Numbered from the stretch's first letter, positions 1-9,786 are shown. The stretch: DNA of 64,000 nt from Alphaproteobacteria bacterium (GCA_012103315.1 WLWZ01000007.1:124001-188000); one strand, 5' to 3'. Made by a program: numbers and translations. The notes: a model not told the origin generated them from the sequence alone.

Positions 1-467
1 ATTTCGTCGAGAATCTTTCGTAGCGCAACGAGTTCAGTCAGGACATTCTGAAGTTCGGCACGCGTTGCCGCACGGATATCCGAACTCCCCTTTTTTGTTT
101 CAGGGGCAACAGATTCCGACGAACCACTAATGTGCTCAACAATCGGCTCAGATTGGGCACGCGTTTTCTTAAAATGGCCGTCTCGCAGCAACTTTTGGAC
201 GCCCTTAATCGTATAACCATCATCATAAAGAAGTGACCTGATTTCTCGTAAAAGAATGATGTCTTCTGGCCGGTAATAGCGGCGCCCTCCACCTCTTTTC
301 ATGGGACGAATTTGCGTAAATTTGGTTTCCCAAAAACGCAGGACGTGCGAAGGAACGCTTAGTTCGGTTGCGACTTCGCTAATGGTTCGAAAAGCAGCAG
401 CTGACTTGCCCTTCGATCGTATTGTTTGCTGATCTGTTGATTCCGCGGCAACGGCGTCAGTCATCAT
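1..467 (-). CDS. MerR family transcriptional regulator (3' end outside window)
   Basis: The reading frame is open from an ATG at 467 to the window edge, giving about 155 residues. It starts with a short polar leader, then a winged helix-turn-helix typical of Mer[21 protein letters not shown] followed by [21 protein letters not shown] and a [11 protein letters not shown] segment. These are the family's DNA-binding helices and wing. The start ATG overlaps the TGA of ihfA by 3 bases (ATGA), so the two genes are translationally coupled. The ihfA-merR order is common in alphaproteobacteria. No effector-binding cysteines are visible in the part present; the C-terminal portion after the HTH is low in conservation, so the signal sensed is unknown. 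Confidence 0.88.
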   Translation of the reverse strand, partial: MMTDAVAAESTDQQTIRSKGKSAAAFRTISEVATELSVPSHVLRFWETKFTQIRPMKRGGGRRYYRPEDIILLREIRSLLYDDGYTIKGVQKLLRDGHFKKTRAQSEPIVEHISGSSESVAPETKKGSSDIRAATRAELQNVLTELVALRKILDE

Positions 468-799
468 GCTCCAGAGGTTTCCTCACCACTACCCGTAGAC
501 GGGTTCAGCGACGAGTTAATCTTTTGCTTCAGAACGTTGGAAGCCCGAAAGACAAGCACGCGTCGAGGTTTGATTGGCACCTCCTCGCCGGTTTTGGGGT
601 TTCGACCTTTCCGCTCTCCCTTTTGGCGGACGGAAAAACTGCCGAATGAAGAAATCTTTACAGATTCCCCTCGTACCAATGTATCCGATATCTCATTAAG
701 AACGCCTTCAACCAAATCGGCCGACTCATTCCGCGACAGGCCTACTTCCTGATAAACCGCTTCACTGAGCTGTGCACGCGTTACTGTCGATCCTGCCAT
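464..799 (-). CDS. ihfA: Integration host factor subunit alpha
   Basis: A 111-residue HU/IHF-fold DNA-bending protein. The N-terminal helices ([20 protein letters not shown]) identify the alpha subunit, and the beta-arm segment contains the signature [20 protein letters not shown] with the intercalating-proline region [14 protein letters not shown] is normally an alpha/beta heterodimer that bends DNA at specific sites; the beta subunit is not in this window. The C-terminus carries about 12 extra polar residues after the usual family end. It lies downstream of fabH and just upstream of the merR-like gene, which it overlaps. Confidence 0.95.
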   Translation of the reverse strand: MAGSTVTRAQLSEAVYQEVGLSRNESADLVEGVLNEISDTLVRGESVKISSFGSFSVRQKGERKGRNPKTGEEVPIKPRRVLVFRASNVLKQKINSSLNPSTGSGEETSGA

Positions 800-887
800 A
801 GTATCCCCCGTAAATCCCTGAGCCGAACGGTACCCAAAGCGGATATTGCCGTCAATATCAATAACATACCGTGCTGAGTTAAAGTTT

Positions 888-902
888 GGGGCGGACCGCC
901 CC
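888..902. repeat. 15-bp GC-rich perfect inverted repeat between fabH and ihfA
   Basis: GGGGCGGACCGCCCC: two 7-base arms around a single central base, 6 bases past the fabH stop codon. On the transcribed (minus) strand it is followed by AAACTTTAA, not by a run of T, so it is a weak candidate for an intrinsic terminator. It may act as a transcript-stabilising or attenuating hairpin between fabH and ihfA. Confidence 0.4.
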
Positions 903-907
903 TAGAC

Positions 908-1882
908 CTACCAACGGATCAGGCTTGCGCCCCAGGTAAAGCCACCACCCATCGCTTCCATCACAACGATATTGCGCTCTTGAATACGGCCGTCAGTGAC
1001 GGCTTCACACAGCGCCAGAGGAATAGAGGCAGCAGATGTATTAGCGTGACGATCAACGGTTATGACAACCTTATCCGGTGACAGCCTTAGCTTCCGCGCC
1101 GTCCCATCAAGGATCCGCTTGTTGGCCTGATGGGGAACAAGCCAGTCGATATCAGCGGCTGTCATATTGTTGGCGGTTAAAGCCTCGCCGAGGACCGATG
1201 CCATGTTATTGACGGCATGTTTGAAGACTTCCGGACCTTCCATCCTAAGGTGGCCAACAGTTTTCGTCGAAGACGGTCCACCATCAACATAAAGACAATC
1301 GTGATGCCGACCATCTGAATGAAGGTGATTGCTTAGAATGCCACGAGGTTCCGCATCACCGCTCTCCTCTATCCCTTGCAACACTATGGCTCCCGCTCCG
1401 TCACCAAACAAAACGCAAGTTGTACGGTCTTCCCAGTCAAGAATTCTCGAAAACGTCTCCGCACCAATCACCAAGACCCTATTCGCCTGGCCAAGTCGAA
1501 TAAAGTTATCGGCAACGTTCAACGCATAGATAAACCCCGTGCAAACTGCTTGTACGTCAAAGGCCGCGCCTTTGGTCATACCTAAGGCCGCCTGAACCCG
1601 TGTAGCCGTGGCTGGAAAGGTCTCATCGGGTGTCGCTGTTGCTAGCACAATCAGATCGATATCGTCTGCAGAAACACCTGCCGATGCCAAGGCATCTTGC
1701 GCTGCATTAATCGCTAAATCTGAGGTATTCTGATTATCGTCTGCGATCCGTCGTTCGCAGATACCCGTCCGTTTCTGGATCCACTCATCAGAGGTGTCGA
1801 CACGTTTTGCCAACTCTTCATTCGTAACAACACGTTCCGGTAAGTAGTGCCCGCATCCAACTACGATAGAACGTCGAGTCAT
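908..1882 (-). CDS. fabH: Beta-ketoacyl-ACP synthase III (FabH)
   Basis: A 324-residue condensing enzyme that starts fatty acid synthesis by joining acetyl-CoA to malonyl-ACP. The catalytic triad is visible: Cys114 (AVCTGF), His251 (VPHQAN) and Asn281 (HANTSAAS). The Gly-rich loop DGAGAIVL and the C-terminal [13 protein letters not shown] block are standard. Its ATG overlaps the plsX stop by 4 bases (ATGA), giving the classical yceD-rpmF-plsX-fabH order transcribed on the minus strand. Confidence 0.97.
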   Translation of the reverse strand: MTRRSIVVGCGHYLPERVVTNEELAKRVDTSDEWIQKRTGICERRIADDNQNTSDLAINAAQDALASAGVSADDIDLIVLATATPDETFPATATRVQAALGMTKGAAFDVQAVCTGFIYALNVADNFIRLGQANRVLVIGAETFSRILDWEDRTTCVLFGDGAGAIVLQGIEESGDAEPRGILSNHLHSDGRHHDCLYVDGGPSSTKTVGHLRMEGPEVFKHAVNNMASVLGEALTANNMTAADIDWLVPHQANKRILDGTARKLRLSPDKVVITVDRHANTSAASIPLALCEAVTDGRIQERNIVVMEAMGGGFTWGASLIRW

Positions 1883-2922
1883 CCCGCCTGCGCCTGGGGA
1901 ACTTCTTGTTCACCATATTCAGCCAACTCGCGCATAATAAAGTCATTGATGTCGTTTGCTGCCATATCAACAGCAACCCCAATTGCATTTGCAAAACCAA
2001 AGGCATCTGTACCGCCATGGCTCTTTACAACAACACCATTCAATCCAAGAAAAGTTGCACCATTATATCGACGCGGGTCTATTCGAGCACGCATCTTAGC
2101 AAAGGCTCTACGCGCTAGAAAATAAGCTAACTTGGAGATCCATGAACTTTTGAAAGTTTGACGCAAATATTCGGAGTACAGACGGACCGTGCCCTCCAAG
2201 GTCTTCAGGACAATATTACCGGTAAATCCGTCTACAACGAATACATCGACTGTCCCAGCACCAATGTCATCGCCTTCAACGAACCCGTGAAATTTGAAGG
2301 GGAGTTTGCGTTCCCGGAAGATCGCCGCGGCCTGCCTAACTGCGTCACGTCCCTTAACCTCTTCTGCCCCAACATTTAGCAATCCAACGCTTGGTTCTTC
2401 TTTACCAAAAACCGTTCTGGCAAAGGCAGCGCCAAGCATACCAAATTGAACCAGGTTCTCCGCATTCCCTTCAACGTTAGCGCCGAGATCAAGCATGACA
2501 CTCTCTCCGACCTTTGTCGGGCAAGGGGCCGCAATGGCAGGTCTGTCAATTCCTGGCAACATTTTGAGTGAAACTTTCGCCATCGCCATCAGAGCACCGG
2601 TATTACCGGCAGATACAATACCTGCAGCCTCACCAGAATTCACAGCGTTGATCGCCAATTGCATACTCGAGTTACGTCCCTGGCGTAAGGCAACCGTCGG
2701 GCGTTCCTCTGAACTGACGGCGTCGTCAGTATGCTGTATGGTAATCGAGTCTTTGAGCTTCTCGTGTTGATCGACAAGCGGCGCAATGCGTTTTTCATCA
2801 CCGAAAAGAAGAAAGTGCACGTCCGGAAAACGGACACGTGCTAAAGCTGCGCCTTCAACGACGATACCTGGGGCGTCATCTCCGCCCATTGCATCAAGTG
2901 CGATTGTAAGCCGCGGACTCAA
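1879..2922 (-). CDS. plsX: Phosphate acyltransferase PlsX
   Basis: A 347-residue protein that makes acyl-phosphate from acyl-ACP as the first step of membrane phospholipid synthesis with PlsY. Family motifs include the N-terminal [42 protein letters not shown] and the C-terminal [11 protein letters not shown]. Residues 1-8 (MSPRLTIA) match the normal start. It is followed directly by fabH with a 4-base overlap and preceded by rpmF at a 39-base gap, so lipid precursor and ribosome genes are co-transcribed. Confidence 0.97.
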   Translation of the reverse strand: MSPRLTIALDAMGGDDAPGIVVEGAALARVRFPDVHFLLFGDEKRIAPLVDQHEKLKDSITIQHTDDAVSSEERPTVALRQGRNSSMQLAINAVNSGEAAGIVSAGNTGALMAMAKVSLKMLPGIDRPAIAAPCPTKVGESVMLDLGANVEGNAENLVQFGMLGAAFARTVFGKEEPSVGLLNVGAEEVKGRDAVRQAAAIFRERKLPFKFHGFVEGDDIGAGTVDVFVVDGFTGNIVLKTLEGTVRLYSEYLRQTFKSSWISKLAYFLARRAFAKMRARIDPRRYNGATFLGLNGVVVKSHGGTDAFGFANAIGVAVDMAANDINDFIMRELAEYGEQEVPQAQAG

Positions 2923-2961
2923 TTCGGGTTCCGTTCGCTTGCTTCAGAAATTAACGACGAG

Positions 2962-3144
2962 CTAAGCGCCAGTCGCTTCAACGACTTCACGTTCACGATA
3001 GTAGCCGCAAGATCCGCATACATGATGAGGGCGTTTAAGCTCACCGCAGTTGGGACATTCAACATTTGCGTCTCCTGTCAATGCGTGGTGAGAACGACGC
3101 ATATTGCGGCGCGATTTCGAAGTTTTCTTCTTGGGTACAGCCAT
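2962..3144 (-). CDS. rpmF: 50S ribosomal protein L32
   Basis: A 60-residue basic protein beginning [20 protein letters not shown], the standard L32 start. A four-cysteine zinc ribbon is intact (C30, C33, C43, C46: CPNC and CGSC). Most bacterial genomes place rpmF between yceD and plsX, exactly as here. The zinc-binding form suggests that a zinc-free paralogue, if there is one, lies elsewhere. Confidence 0.97.
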   Translation of the reverse strand: MAVPKKKTSKSRRNMRRSHHALTGDANVECPNCGELKRPHHVCGSCGYYREREVVEATGA

Positions 3145-3266
3145 AGTTCAAATTCCAAGTCCAGATCGTGGCAAAGCGGCTGTTCTCATACCGAAGTTCT
3201 ACCGCCACGGCAAGCAGCTTCATCGCCTTTTCGCTCCCTACCGACAGCATCAAAACACGCGGTATT

Positions 3267-3803
3267 CTACTTTGTTCGTTTTAGTGCCGCCAGTGCCGCA
3301 AATGGTTTCGTTGTCGGGTCTTCAGGCCCCGGCAAATAAGGGCCTAATACTTGATCGGCAATTTCTGGTGATCTTGGATAAGGATCGAGCATAAGGGCAA
3401 GTTCTTCAGAGGCTATTTCACCGACATCTATTAAATCACCGGAGTAAGGTTCGAATTGGACAACATCATCGGTCTCATCGCTATCTATCTGAGTTTCCTC
3501 ACGAAATAGAATTTCAAATTCATCTTCGATTACGTTCTCGACCGACACCATAGAAACGACGCAACTTTGAACCACCTTGGCATGGAGTTTGCCACGAAGC
3601 CGGATAGCTTTTTCCCGTCTCAGAAATTTAACCGACAGGGTACAATTAAAAGTCTCAATTGCCTGCAATCCAAATCGTTCCGCCAAGGCATTGCATTCAT
3701 CTGATTCGGCAGACAGGTCGTATTTTACCTCTTTGTCGGTCAATTCTGACGGATGAACAATGAAAGAAAATTCTGGTTCTGGTTGCCCAACCATAATTTT
3801 CAA
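3267..3803 (-). CDS. YceD/DUF177 family protein
   Basis: A 178-residue protein of the DUF177 (YceD) family, which is linked to 23S rRNA accumulation and is nearly always found directly upstream of rpmF. The family segment rich in acidic residues (EFEILFREE, then DLIDVGEIASEELALMLDPYPRSP) is present. The usual cysteine motif of YceD is represented by a single VQSCVVSM. The ATG overlaps the stop codon of the upstream chaperone gene (ATGA). Biochemical role is not firmly established for the family. Confidence 0.88.
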   Translation of the reverse strand: MKIMVGQPEPEFSFIVHPSELTDKEVKYDLSAESDECNALAERFGLQAIETFNCTLSVKFLRREKAIRLRGKLHAKVVQSCVVSMVSVENVIEDEFEILFREETQIDSDETDDVVQFEPYSGDLIDVGEIASEELALMLDPYPRSPEIADQVLGPYLPGPEDPTTKPFAALAALKRTK

Positions 3804-4354
3804 CCTTCCCCATCAAATGTTTGCAACGGAATGGTTTCCGGAAAATCTAATTGTCCCAAAAGAAAATCCTCAATCGAGCACTCATCCAAGGCTGTTGCGA
3901 GCCACAACACATAGCGTGAAATCTTACCCGCCACTTCAGATTTCTTAGCATCATCGCGAAATATGTTTCTGACGATTGCATCTTGTAACTCGGCCTGATC
4001 GTTACTTTGTAACGCCTTCTCATAGGCAGATAATCTACCGTAAAACGCTGTTGCCATTGCCTTAACACGGCGACCGACACCAAGGTCTCCTGCCCCCATT
4101 TCTCTCAACGACCGATCCATATCAGCGAACATTGTATCGAATAGGCACTGGGCCAAATCCGCTGTTCTATCAGTGTCAGTTTTCAGGCGCCGCAAAACGA
4201 GGAATATATGTAACGAAATCATGTCAAAGCGACCGTCAACAGAGTCTGCTACACCAAACTCTTTGAATAAAAATGGCTGGCGCGCCTGTGCAACAATCGC
4301 AACGTACAGGGCATGCGCCTCATCCTGAGGTTTCTTACGGCTAAAAATCGCCAT
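3800..4354 (-). CDS. Ubiquinol-cytochrome c chaperone family protein (CBP3-like)
   Basis: A 184-residue protein matching the CBP3/UQCC1 family: AQARQPFLFKEFGVADSVDGRF, then MISLHIFLVLRRLK, LFDTMFADMDRSLREMGAGD and the VGRRVKAMATAFYGRLSAYE segment are hallmark blocks. In mitochondria and alphaproteobacteria the family assists assembly of cytochrome b of the bc1 complex. It is the first gene of the minus-strand run yceD-rpmF-plsX-fabH, and is divergent from bamE; this pairing is typical of alphaproteobacteria. Confidence 0.9.
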   Translation of the reverse strand: MAIFSRKKPQDEAHALYVAIVAQARQPFLFKEFGVADSVDGRFDMISLHIFLVLRRLKTDTDRTADLAQCLFDTMFADMDRSLREMGAGDLGVGRRVKAMATAFYGRLSAYEKALQSNDQAELQDAIVRNIFRDDAKKSEVAGKISRYVLWLATALDECSIEDFLLGQLDFPETIPLQTFDGEG

Positions 4355-4448
4355 ACAACTTTATCTCCAAAGCCTTATCAGGCTACTTTTCTTGAGACAT
4401 CTGAGAGACTATATGTATTGGCAGATAATGGTTATGGCGGTCAACTAA

Positions 4449-4910
4449 ATGCAGTTTCGAACAAAATATATCCCCTTGCTCATTGCCGGTTCAATTTCAG
4501 TCGCAATAACGACCGGCTGTGAAGAAACGGTCGACGTTAGAGGTAACGCGCCCGATCCCAAGCTCGTTGCAGAGCTAAAACCAGGTGTGCATAAACAACG
4601 TGATGTACAACGGAGATTGGGTGCCCCTTCTACCGTCGCGACTTTTGACAACGAGGTTTGGTACTATATTAGCGGGCGCGTCAAATCTGTATCCTTCTTC
4701 AAGCCTGAATTATTGGAGCGAAAAGTCTTAACCATCAGATTTGATAAAAAGGGCGTTGTCCAAAAGATTCAGGAAATTGATGCTACCAAGCAAAAGGAAA
4801 TAGAACTCGTCGAACGCGAGACACCAACAAAAGGCAAAGAACTTACCTTTATCCAGCAAATTATTGGCAATATCGGCAAGTTTGGGGACCCTAGCAGCGA
4901 CGACCGCTAG
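4449..4910 (+). CDS. bamE: Outer membrane protein assembly factor BamE (SmpA/OmlA) lipoprotein
   Basis: A 153-residue lipoprotein. A hydrophobic signal (IPLLIAGSISVAI) ends in a TTGC lipobox, so Cys24 should be lipidated. The SmpA/OmlA domain follows: LKPGVHKQRDVQRRLGAPST, then DNEVWYYISGRVKS and LTIRFDKKGVV. BamE is a non-essential part of the beta-barrel assembly complex. The C-terminal ~45 residues (KELTFIQQIIGNIGKFG) form the extension seen in alphaproteobacterial homologues. It is a single-gene unit, divergent from the chaperone gene and ending in a strong bidirectional terminator. Confidence 0.93.
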   Translation: MQFRTKYIPLLIAGSISVAITTGCEETVDVRGNAPDPKLVAELKPGVHKQRDVQRRLGAPSTVATFDNEVWYYISGRVKSVSFFKPELLERKVLTIRFDKKGVVQKIQEIDATKQKEIELVERETPTKGKELTFIQQIIGNIGKFGDPSSDDR

Positions 4911-4930
4911 AAAATTTCAACGAGCAAAAT

Positions 4931-4960
4931 AAAAGCCCCGGTGTTTCCACCGGGGCTTTT
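4931..4960. terminator. Bidirectional intrinsic terminator between bamE and hppA
   Basis: A perfect 13-bp stem around a TTTC loop: AAAAGCCCCGGTG pairs with CACCGGGGCTTTT. The A-run on one side and T-run on the other let it work for both convergent genes (bamE on plus, hppA on minus). Confidence 0.93.
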
Positions 4961-4983
4961 TAGTAACTAACTTAGCCTTTTGA

Positions 4984-7077
4984 TTAGGCAACCATCGCCA
5001 ACAAAAGAATAGCGACAATGTTGATGATCTTGATCATCGGGTTAATAGCCGGTCCAGCGGTATCCTTGTAGGGGTCACCGACGGTATCACCTGTCACCGC
5101 AGCATGATGGGCCTCTGAGCCCTTACCGCCGTGATGGCCATCTTCGATAAGCTTCTTAGCGTTATCCCACGCACCGCCACCGGAGGTCATAGAAATAGCC
5201 ACGAAAATGCCGGTAACGATTGTACCAAGAAGTAACGCACCAAGCGTCGTTAGTGCTGCTTCAATTCCGCCGATCCATTTGAACACAAAGAACACGATGA
5301 TCGGAGCAAGAACCGGCAGCAATGACGGCACAATCATTTCCTTAATCGCCGATTTAGTCAGCAGATCAACTGCGCGACCATATTCTGGCTTTGCAGTACC
5401 TTCCATAATCCCTGGAATTTCTTTGAACTGCCGTCGGACCTCAACGACGACCGCTCCAGCAGCTCTGCCAACTGCCTGCATGCCAAGGGCACCAAACAGA
5501 TAAGGCAGCAGGCCGCCGAGAAACAGGCCAATTACGACGAATGGATCCTGCAATTCAAACTTAATCTTGCCAGCCAGGTTTGGGAAATAATGCGCGATAT
5601 CTGCGGTATAAGCTGCAAACAGAACCAGCGCAGCTAAAGCGGCTGAGCCAATCGCATAGCCTTTCGTAACGGCTTTAGTTGTATTGCCAACAGCATCCAA
5701 AGCGTCCGTATAGTTCCGAACTTCCTCCGGCAACTCTGCCATCTCAGCAATACCGCCAGCGTTATCTGTTACTGGACCATACGCATCGAGAGCAACGATC
5801 ACGCCCCCCAAAGCCAGCATCGTGGTTGCTGCAATAGCAATGCCATAGAGACCGGCAGAAAAGAAGGAAGCGATAATACCAGCGCAAATCACTAATACTG
5901 GGAGCGCTGTTGCTTCCATAGAAATTGCCAGTCCTGCAATAACATTCGTGCCATGGCCAGTCTCAGAAGCCTTCGCGACCATCTTGACCGGACGGTGATT
6001 GGTCCCGGTGTAGTATTCGGTAATCCAAACCAACAACCCGGTTACTGCAAGCCCAATAAGCGCACAATACAGCATATGGCGTGAGGCAACTCCGGAAGTG
6101 ATTTCCGCAGTCATAGAGCCAAACAACCAGTAAATAGCGCCTCCAATTAAGATTGCCGAAGCGATCATCGATACGATCAGGCCCTTATAAAGAGCGCCCA
6201 TGATGTTGTTACCGCTCGCTAATCGGACAAAGAAAAACCCGATAATGGAGCCAACAATACATACGGCACCGATAAGGAGCGGTAGCGTGATGAGCAGGTC
6301 CTGCATCGCTCCTGTAAAGTAGATAACCGCCAATAGCATGGTGGCGACCATCGTCACAGCATACGTCTCAAAAAGGTCAGCTGCCATACCGGCGCAGTCA
6401 CCGACATTATCGCCAACGTTATCAGCAATAACAGCGGCGTTTCGCGGATCATCCTCAGGGATACCCGCTTCGATCTTACCAACCAAGTCAGCGCCAACAT
6501 CCGCACCCTTGGTGAAGATACCGCCACCGAGACGGGCAAAAATTGAGATCAGCGAAGCGCCAAAGCCCAATGCAACCATGGCTTCAAGAATATGCCGCAT
6601 GCCCTCTGGCGTACCTGCATCAAAAATACCCCGAAGGATAAAGAAATACCCGGCAACACCGAGTAGCCCCAAGCCAACAACCAAGATACCGGTCACGGCC
6701 CCCGATTTAAATGCAACATCAAGCGCAGGTGCTAAACCGCCGGTCCGTGCCGCATCAGCTGTGCGTACATTCGCACGAACCGAGACGTTCATGCCGATAT
6801 AGCCCGTGATTCCCGACAGAACGGCACCGATAAAGTACCCGATGGCCACGAACCAATTCAGTCCCAAGCCAAGAACGATGCCCATAAGAACACCAACAAC
6901 AGCAATTGTTGTATACTGGCGGTTTAAGTATGCGTTAGCGCCTTCCTGAATCGCCGTAGCGATTTCTTGCATCCGTTCGTTGCCCGCACTTACAGATGTG
7001 ACGGCACGAATGGCATAAGCGCCATAAACTACGGCTAAAGCACCGCAAAGAAGTATAATCCAATATGCTACTGACAT
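4984..7077 (-). CDS. hppA: Membrane-bound proton-translocating pyrophosphatase
   Basis: A 697-residue, roughly 16-helix integral membrane enzyme that couples pyrophosphate hydrolysis to proton export. Substrate motifs are intact: [20 protein letters not shown] (191-210) and DNVGDNVGD (219-227), and the C-terminal [20 protein letters not shown]. At the site that decides potassium dependence the sequence is GNTTKA with Lys468, the residue of the K+-independent subclass, so it should not need K+. It follows thiL and a FliL-like gene on the minus strand. Its probable Shine-Dalgarno (AAGGA) lies inside a small upstream ORF. Confidence 0.97.
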   Translation of the reverse strand: MSVAYWIILLCGALAVVYGAYAIRAVTSVSAGNERMQEIATAIQEGANAYLNRQYTTIAVVGVLMGIVLGLGLNWFVAIGYFIGAVLSGITGYIGMNVSVRANVRTADAARTGGLAPALDVAFKSGAVTGILVVGLGLLGVAGYFFILRGIFDAGTPEGMRHILEAMVALGFGASLISIFARLGGGIFTKGADVGADLVGKIEAGIPEDDPRNAAVIADNVGDNVGDCAGMAADLFETYAVTMVATMLLAVIYFTGAMQDLLITLPLLIGAVCIVGSIIGFFFVRLASGNNIMGALYKGLIVSMIASAILIGGAIYWLFGSMTAEITSGVASRHMLYCALIGLAVTGLLVWITEYYTGTNHRPVKMVAKASETGHGTNVIAGLAISMEATALPVLVICAGIIASFFSAGLYGIAIAATTMLALGGVIVALDAYGPVTDNAGGIAEMAELPEEVRNYTDALDAVGNTTKAVTKGYAIGSAALAALVLFAAYTADIAHYFPNLAGKIKFELQDPFVVIGLFLGGLLPYLFGALGMQAVGRAAGAVVVEVRRQFKEIPGIMEGTAKPEYGRAVDLLTKSAIKEMIVPSLLPVLAPIIVFFVFKWIGGIEAALTTLGALLLGTIVTGIFVAISMTSGGGAWDNAKKLIEDGHHGGKGSEAHHAAVTGDTVGDPYKDTAGPAINPMIKIINIVAILLLAMVA

Positions 7078-7081
7078 GGAG

Positions 7082-7198
7082 TTAGGTCCTTGTTTTATCA
7101 GGTCGTAAAATCAGCATGACCATGCCAAACAATAAAACGGCAATGAACACGCAGAAAATCGCGCGGAACATGCCAGAATAGACCTTACGAAGCAACAC
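7082..7198 (-). CDS. Possible small single-span membrane peptide upstream of hppA
   Basis: From a GTG at 7198 to a TAA at 7084-7082 there is a 38-codon frame ending 4 bases before the hppA start. Its centre, [20 protein letters not shown], is a good transmembrane helix, preceded by basic residues and followed by RPDKTRT. An alternative ATG at 7171 would give 29 residues. There is no strong ribosome-binding site, and it lies in the same frame as the FliL-like gene just past that gene's stop, so it could be a remnant or chance frame. The hppA ribosome-binding site lies within it, which would allow coupling. Confidence 0.25.
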   Translation of the reverse strand: MLLRKVYSGMFRAIFCVFIAVLLFGMVMLILRPDKTRT

Positions 7199-7228
7199 CC
7201 GCGCCGAATCGCGGAAATTATATACCAA

Positions 7229-7693
7229 TCACCGAATATCGCGTTTGAAGGCTTGCTGTATCAGGAGGTTTTTAATCAGCTTTTTCGACGCGACGCGATG
7301 AGCAACCTGAAGCAGCCGTTTCTTAAAGATTTCAATGTCAGGCAACCCTGAGCCACGACGCCTAAATGTAACCAGACTATATAAAGTCTTGTACATTTCA
7401 TTACGGAATCTAGGAACCATGCGATGAACATCGCTACGCGCATCTTCATAAGTGAGTTCCATCGCGATCACGATAGTGAACTGTTCCATTACCTGACCAT
7501 TTTGCATCAAAGGCAGCGTAAATGGCCGCAGCGTATAATAACGATTGGCAGATAAACGTTTTCCACCCTTCGGGTTTTTATCTTTGGCTTTTGCTGCGAC
7601 AGCCTCGTTTGAAGTGAAAGGCGTGGTCACGAGGGTCGAGACAGCTGCCAGCGACAGCGACAGCGTCAAGACTTGGAGAAGACGTAAAATCAT
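7229..7693 (-). CDS. Exported FliL-like conserved protein of unknown function
   Basis: A 154-residue protein with a cleavable-looking signal (RLLQVLTLSLSLAAVSTLVTT, then AVAA) or single N-terminal anchor. The rest (YYTLRPFTLPLMQNGQVMEQ, IVIAMELTYEDARSDVHRMV and RNEMYKTLYSLV) has the order of the periplasmic part of FliL: a PFTLPL strand, a long strand, then a 'P-RFRNEMYKTLYSL' helix. No flagellar gene is nearby; position between thiL and hppA suggests a conserved envelope protein. The FliL link is by eye and should be tested with a profile search. Confidence 0.6.
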   Translation of the reverse strand: MILRLLQVLTLSLSLAAVSTLVTTPFTSNEAVAAKAKDKNPKGGKRLSANRYYTLRPFTLPLMQNGQVMEQFTIVIAMELTYEDARSDVHRMVPRFRNEMYKTLYSLVTFRRRGSGLPDIEIFKKRLLQVAHRVASKKLIKNLLIQQAFKRDIR

Positions 7694-7793
7694 AAAAATG
7701 CGTTCATTCCAAATTCGGACGGAAACACAAAGTTCCCGCTATACGGATTTGAACGCCTAAAGGAAAACAGAGGGTAAATTTATTCCGAGAAAT

Positions 7794-8786
7794 TTAAAAA
7801 TGCTGCCAACCCACGTTTTCTATCGCCAGCGGTTTGCCATTGAAATCCAGTATGGATACTCCGCTTTCAGGTACAATGGAACCAATACGGGTTATCGATA
7901 CACCCGCTTCACGCCCTATTCTCTGCACTTTCTCGCTATTTTCGGGCGCTACTGTAAACAGGAGTTCGTAATCATCACCACCCCCGATAATTGCCTGCCA
8001 AAAGTGATTGCGGTCTCTCAAAATGTCGGCCGCAACCGATGAAACCGGAATCTCGGCCTGCAAGACCGATGCTCCTACGCCAGAAGCACCGCAGATATGG
8101 CCGAGATCAGCATGAAGACCATCAGAAATATCAATGCAAGCGGAAGCCAATCCAACGAGCAAGGGACCGAGACGCGTTCTTGGTCGCGGTAAAACAAATC
8201 GATCACACAGGGCCGGATAGTTCGTTTGCGTTTCCTCGCGACCAAGCTCATCAAACAACCGAAGAGCAAGTGCAGCATCACCGATAGTTCCGGTTACATA
8301 AATATCGTCACCAGTCGTAGCACCTGATCGCCGAACCACAGCACCTATGGGAATTTCGCCTATAGCCGTTAAACTTAACGTAAGCGGTCCAGCTGTCGTG
8401 GTCGTATCGCCGCCCAGTAGAACAATATTATATTTAGATTGATCTTCTGAGAGCCCGCCCACGAATAGTTGCAACCACTCATATGAAATATCGACCGGTA
8501 AACTAAGCGCTAATAGATACCCCTTGGCCACGCCCCCAGAGGCAGCCAAATCCGACAAGCTTACCCGCAACAACTTCTTGGCAATGAGATCAGCAGGATC
8601 AGTCTCGAAGAAATGAACACCAGCCACCAACGTGTCCATCGAATAGAGCGCTTCATACCCACTGCTTACTATAAGTGTAGCGCAATCGTCTTTTAGCGCT
8701 GCAGCTCCCGCGTGAGACTTCGCGAGAGGGACGAATAACTTTTCGATTAAATCGAATTCACTCGGACGATTTTTCCTGTCGCTCAA
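7794..8786 (-). CDS. thiL: Thiamine-monophosphate kinase
   Basis: Phosphorylates thiamine monophosphate to thiamine diphosphate. Family blocks: SEFDLIEKLFVPLA at the N-terminus, LKDDCATL (metal-binding Asp pair), YSMDTLVAGVHFF, LGGDTTTTAGPLTLSLTAIG and CIDISDGLHADLGHI, ending IGGGDDYELLFT. The longest frame opens with GTG at 8804, but that codon has no ribosome-binding site, whereas a TTG at 8786 lies 6 bases after GGAGG and gives a 330-residue protein. I therefore prefer the TTG start. Either way the gene overlaps the 3' end of nusB and is translationally coupled to it. Confidence 0.93.
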   Translation of the reverse strand: MSDRKNRPSEFDLIEKLFVPLAKSHAGAAALKDDCATLIVSSGYEALYSMDTLVAGVHFFETDPADLIAKKLLRVSLSDLAASGGVAKGYLLALSLPVDISYEWLQLFVGGLSEDQSKYNIVLLGGDTTTTAGPLTLSLTAIGEIPIGAVVRRSGATTGDDIYVTGTIGDAALALRLFDELGREETQTNYPALCDRFVLPRPRTRLGPLLVGLASACIDISDGLHADLGHICGASGVGASVLQAEIPVSSVAADILRDRNHFWQAIIGGGDDYELLFTVAPENSEKVQRIGREAGVSITRIGSIVPESGVSILDFNGKPLAIENVGWQHF

Positions 8787-9303
8787 GGCGCGCCTCCAAT
8801 TCACCTGGCCGCAACTGACTCGCTAGCTTATCCAGGACGCCATTCACCATTCCAGGTTCTCCGCCCGAGAAGAACGAATGAGCCAAATCAACATACTCTT
8901 TCACAATGACCCGAGCGGGAGCTTCAAACCGTGAAACCAATTCAAATGTACCGACACGTAAAATACATCGCATAACAATGGCAATTCTGTCGAGCGGCCA
9001 ACTATCATCGAGTACGGCCTCTATATGACCATCAATCTCTTCTTGTCGGCTTATCGCGCCGCGGACTAGTTCCTGAAATAGAACGTCATTCGCTTTCGCC
9101 CCGCCGCTAACTTCCTCGTCAGCCGCGCCAAGGCGATGGAGTCGAAACTCCTCTATCACTCCATTAACAGGTGATCCGCTAAATTCAATTTGATAAAGCG
9201 CCTGAACGGCGGCAAGGCGGGCCGCACTATGCCGTATTGTCGCCCGTCGCCTAGTCCTTGAAGCCGGCTTTTTACCGGATTGGACGTCAGGCTTTTCGGT
9301 CAT
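8758..9303 (-). CDS. nusB: Transcription antitermination factor NusB
   Basis: A 181-residue all-helical protein that binds boxA RNA with NusE. It has a basic N-terminal extension (SGKKPASRTRRRATIRHSAA), then ARLAAVQALYQIEFSG, LVRGAISRQEEIDGHIEAVL, WPLDRIAIVMRCILRVGTFE and APARVIVKEYVDLAHSFFS, all standard NusB. The ATG overlaps the ribH stop (ATGA) and its 3' end overlaps thiL, so ribH-nusB-thiL form a tight unit, the usual alphaproteobacterial arrangement. Confidence 0.96.
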   Translation of the reverse strand: MTEKPDVQSGKKPASRTRRRATIRHSAARLAAVQALYQIEFSGSPVNGVIEEFRLHRLGAADEEVSGGAKANDVLFQELVRGAISRQEEIDGHIEAVLDDSWPLDRIAIVMRCILRVGTFELVSRFEAPARVIVKEYVDLAHSFFSGGEPGMVNGVLDKLASQLRPGELEARLERQEKSSE

Positions 9304-9764
9304 CGAGGATAAAGATGGAAATGACGTTTAAGCTCAATCATGCGAAGGCAGGCGCGCGCCGCATGGCCGCCTCTGTCCTGTTCGCTTCGCTTGGCACGGG
9401 CCATCGCCTGATCACGATTTTCAACCGTTAGAATTCCATATCCCAGGGCCAGTGAATGTTGCAGGGCTAAATCCTGAAGGCCACGCGCGCTTTCTCCACA
9501 TACGTAATCATAGTGTGAAGTCTGCCCTCGGATGACACAACCAAGAGCGATATAACCGTCGAAACGTTGGCGGGCAGAATAAAAATCCATCGACCGTATC
9601 GCGTATTTAATAGCGGTCGGGATTTCAAAAGCGCCAGGTACTTCGAAACGTTCATAGGTGGCGCCAGCATCGTCTAACTCTTTCATGACGCTGGTAATTA
9701 GTTCCTGCGCGATTTCTTCGTAATATCGCGATTCGACGATCATTATGTGCGGTGCGTCCGCCAT
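9300..9764 (-). CDS. ribH: 6,7-dimethyl-8-ribityllumazine synthase
   Basis: A 154-residue subunit of the icosahedral or pentameric enzyme that joins the ribityl-pyrimidine with dihydroxybutanone phosphate, the penultimate riboflavin step. Motifs: VPGAFEIPTAIKYA, YIALGCVIRGQTSHYDYV with the catalytic His84, and GYGILTVENRDQA. The C-terminus KRSEQDRGGHAARACLRMI is typical. It lies between ribBA and nusB. Confidence 0.97.
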   Translation of the reverse strand: MADAPHIMIVESRYYEEIAQELITSVMKELDDAGATYERFEVPGAFEIPTAIKYAIRSMDFYSARQRFDGYIALGCVIRGQTSHYDYVCGESARGLQDLALQHSLALGYGILTVENRDQAMARAKRSEQDRGGHAARACLRMIELKRHFHLYPR

Positions 9765-9786
9765 CGGGATTCCTTTTTGCTTTAAC

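Noticed and set aside
6338..6802. 154-codon plus-strand frame inside hppA
   Set aside because: It is antisense to a fully conserved hppA region and shows low-complexity Pro/Ala/Ser composition typical of a shadow frame.
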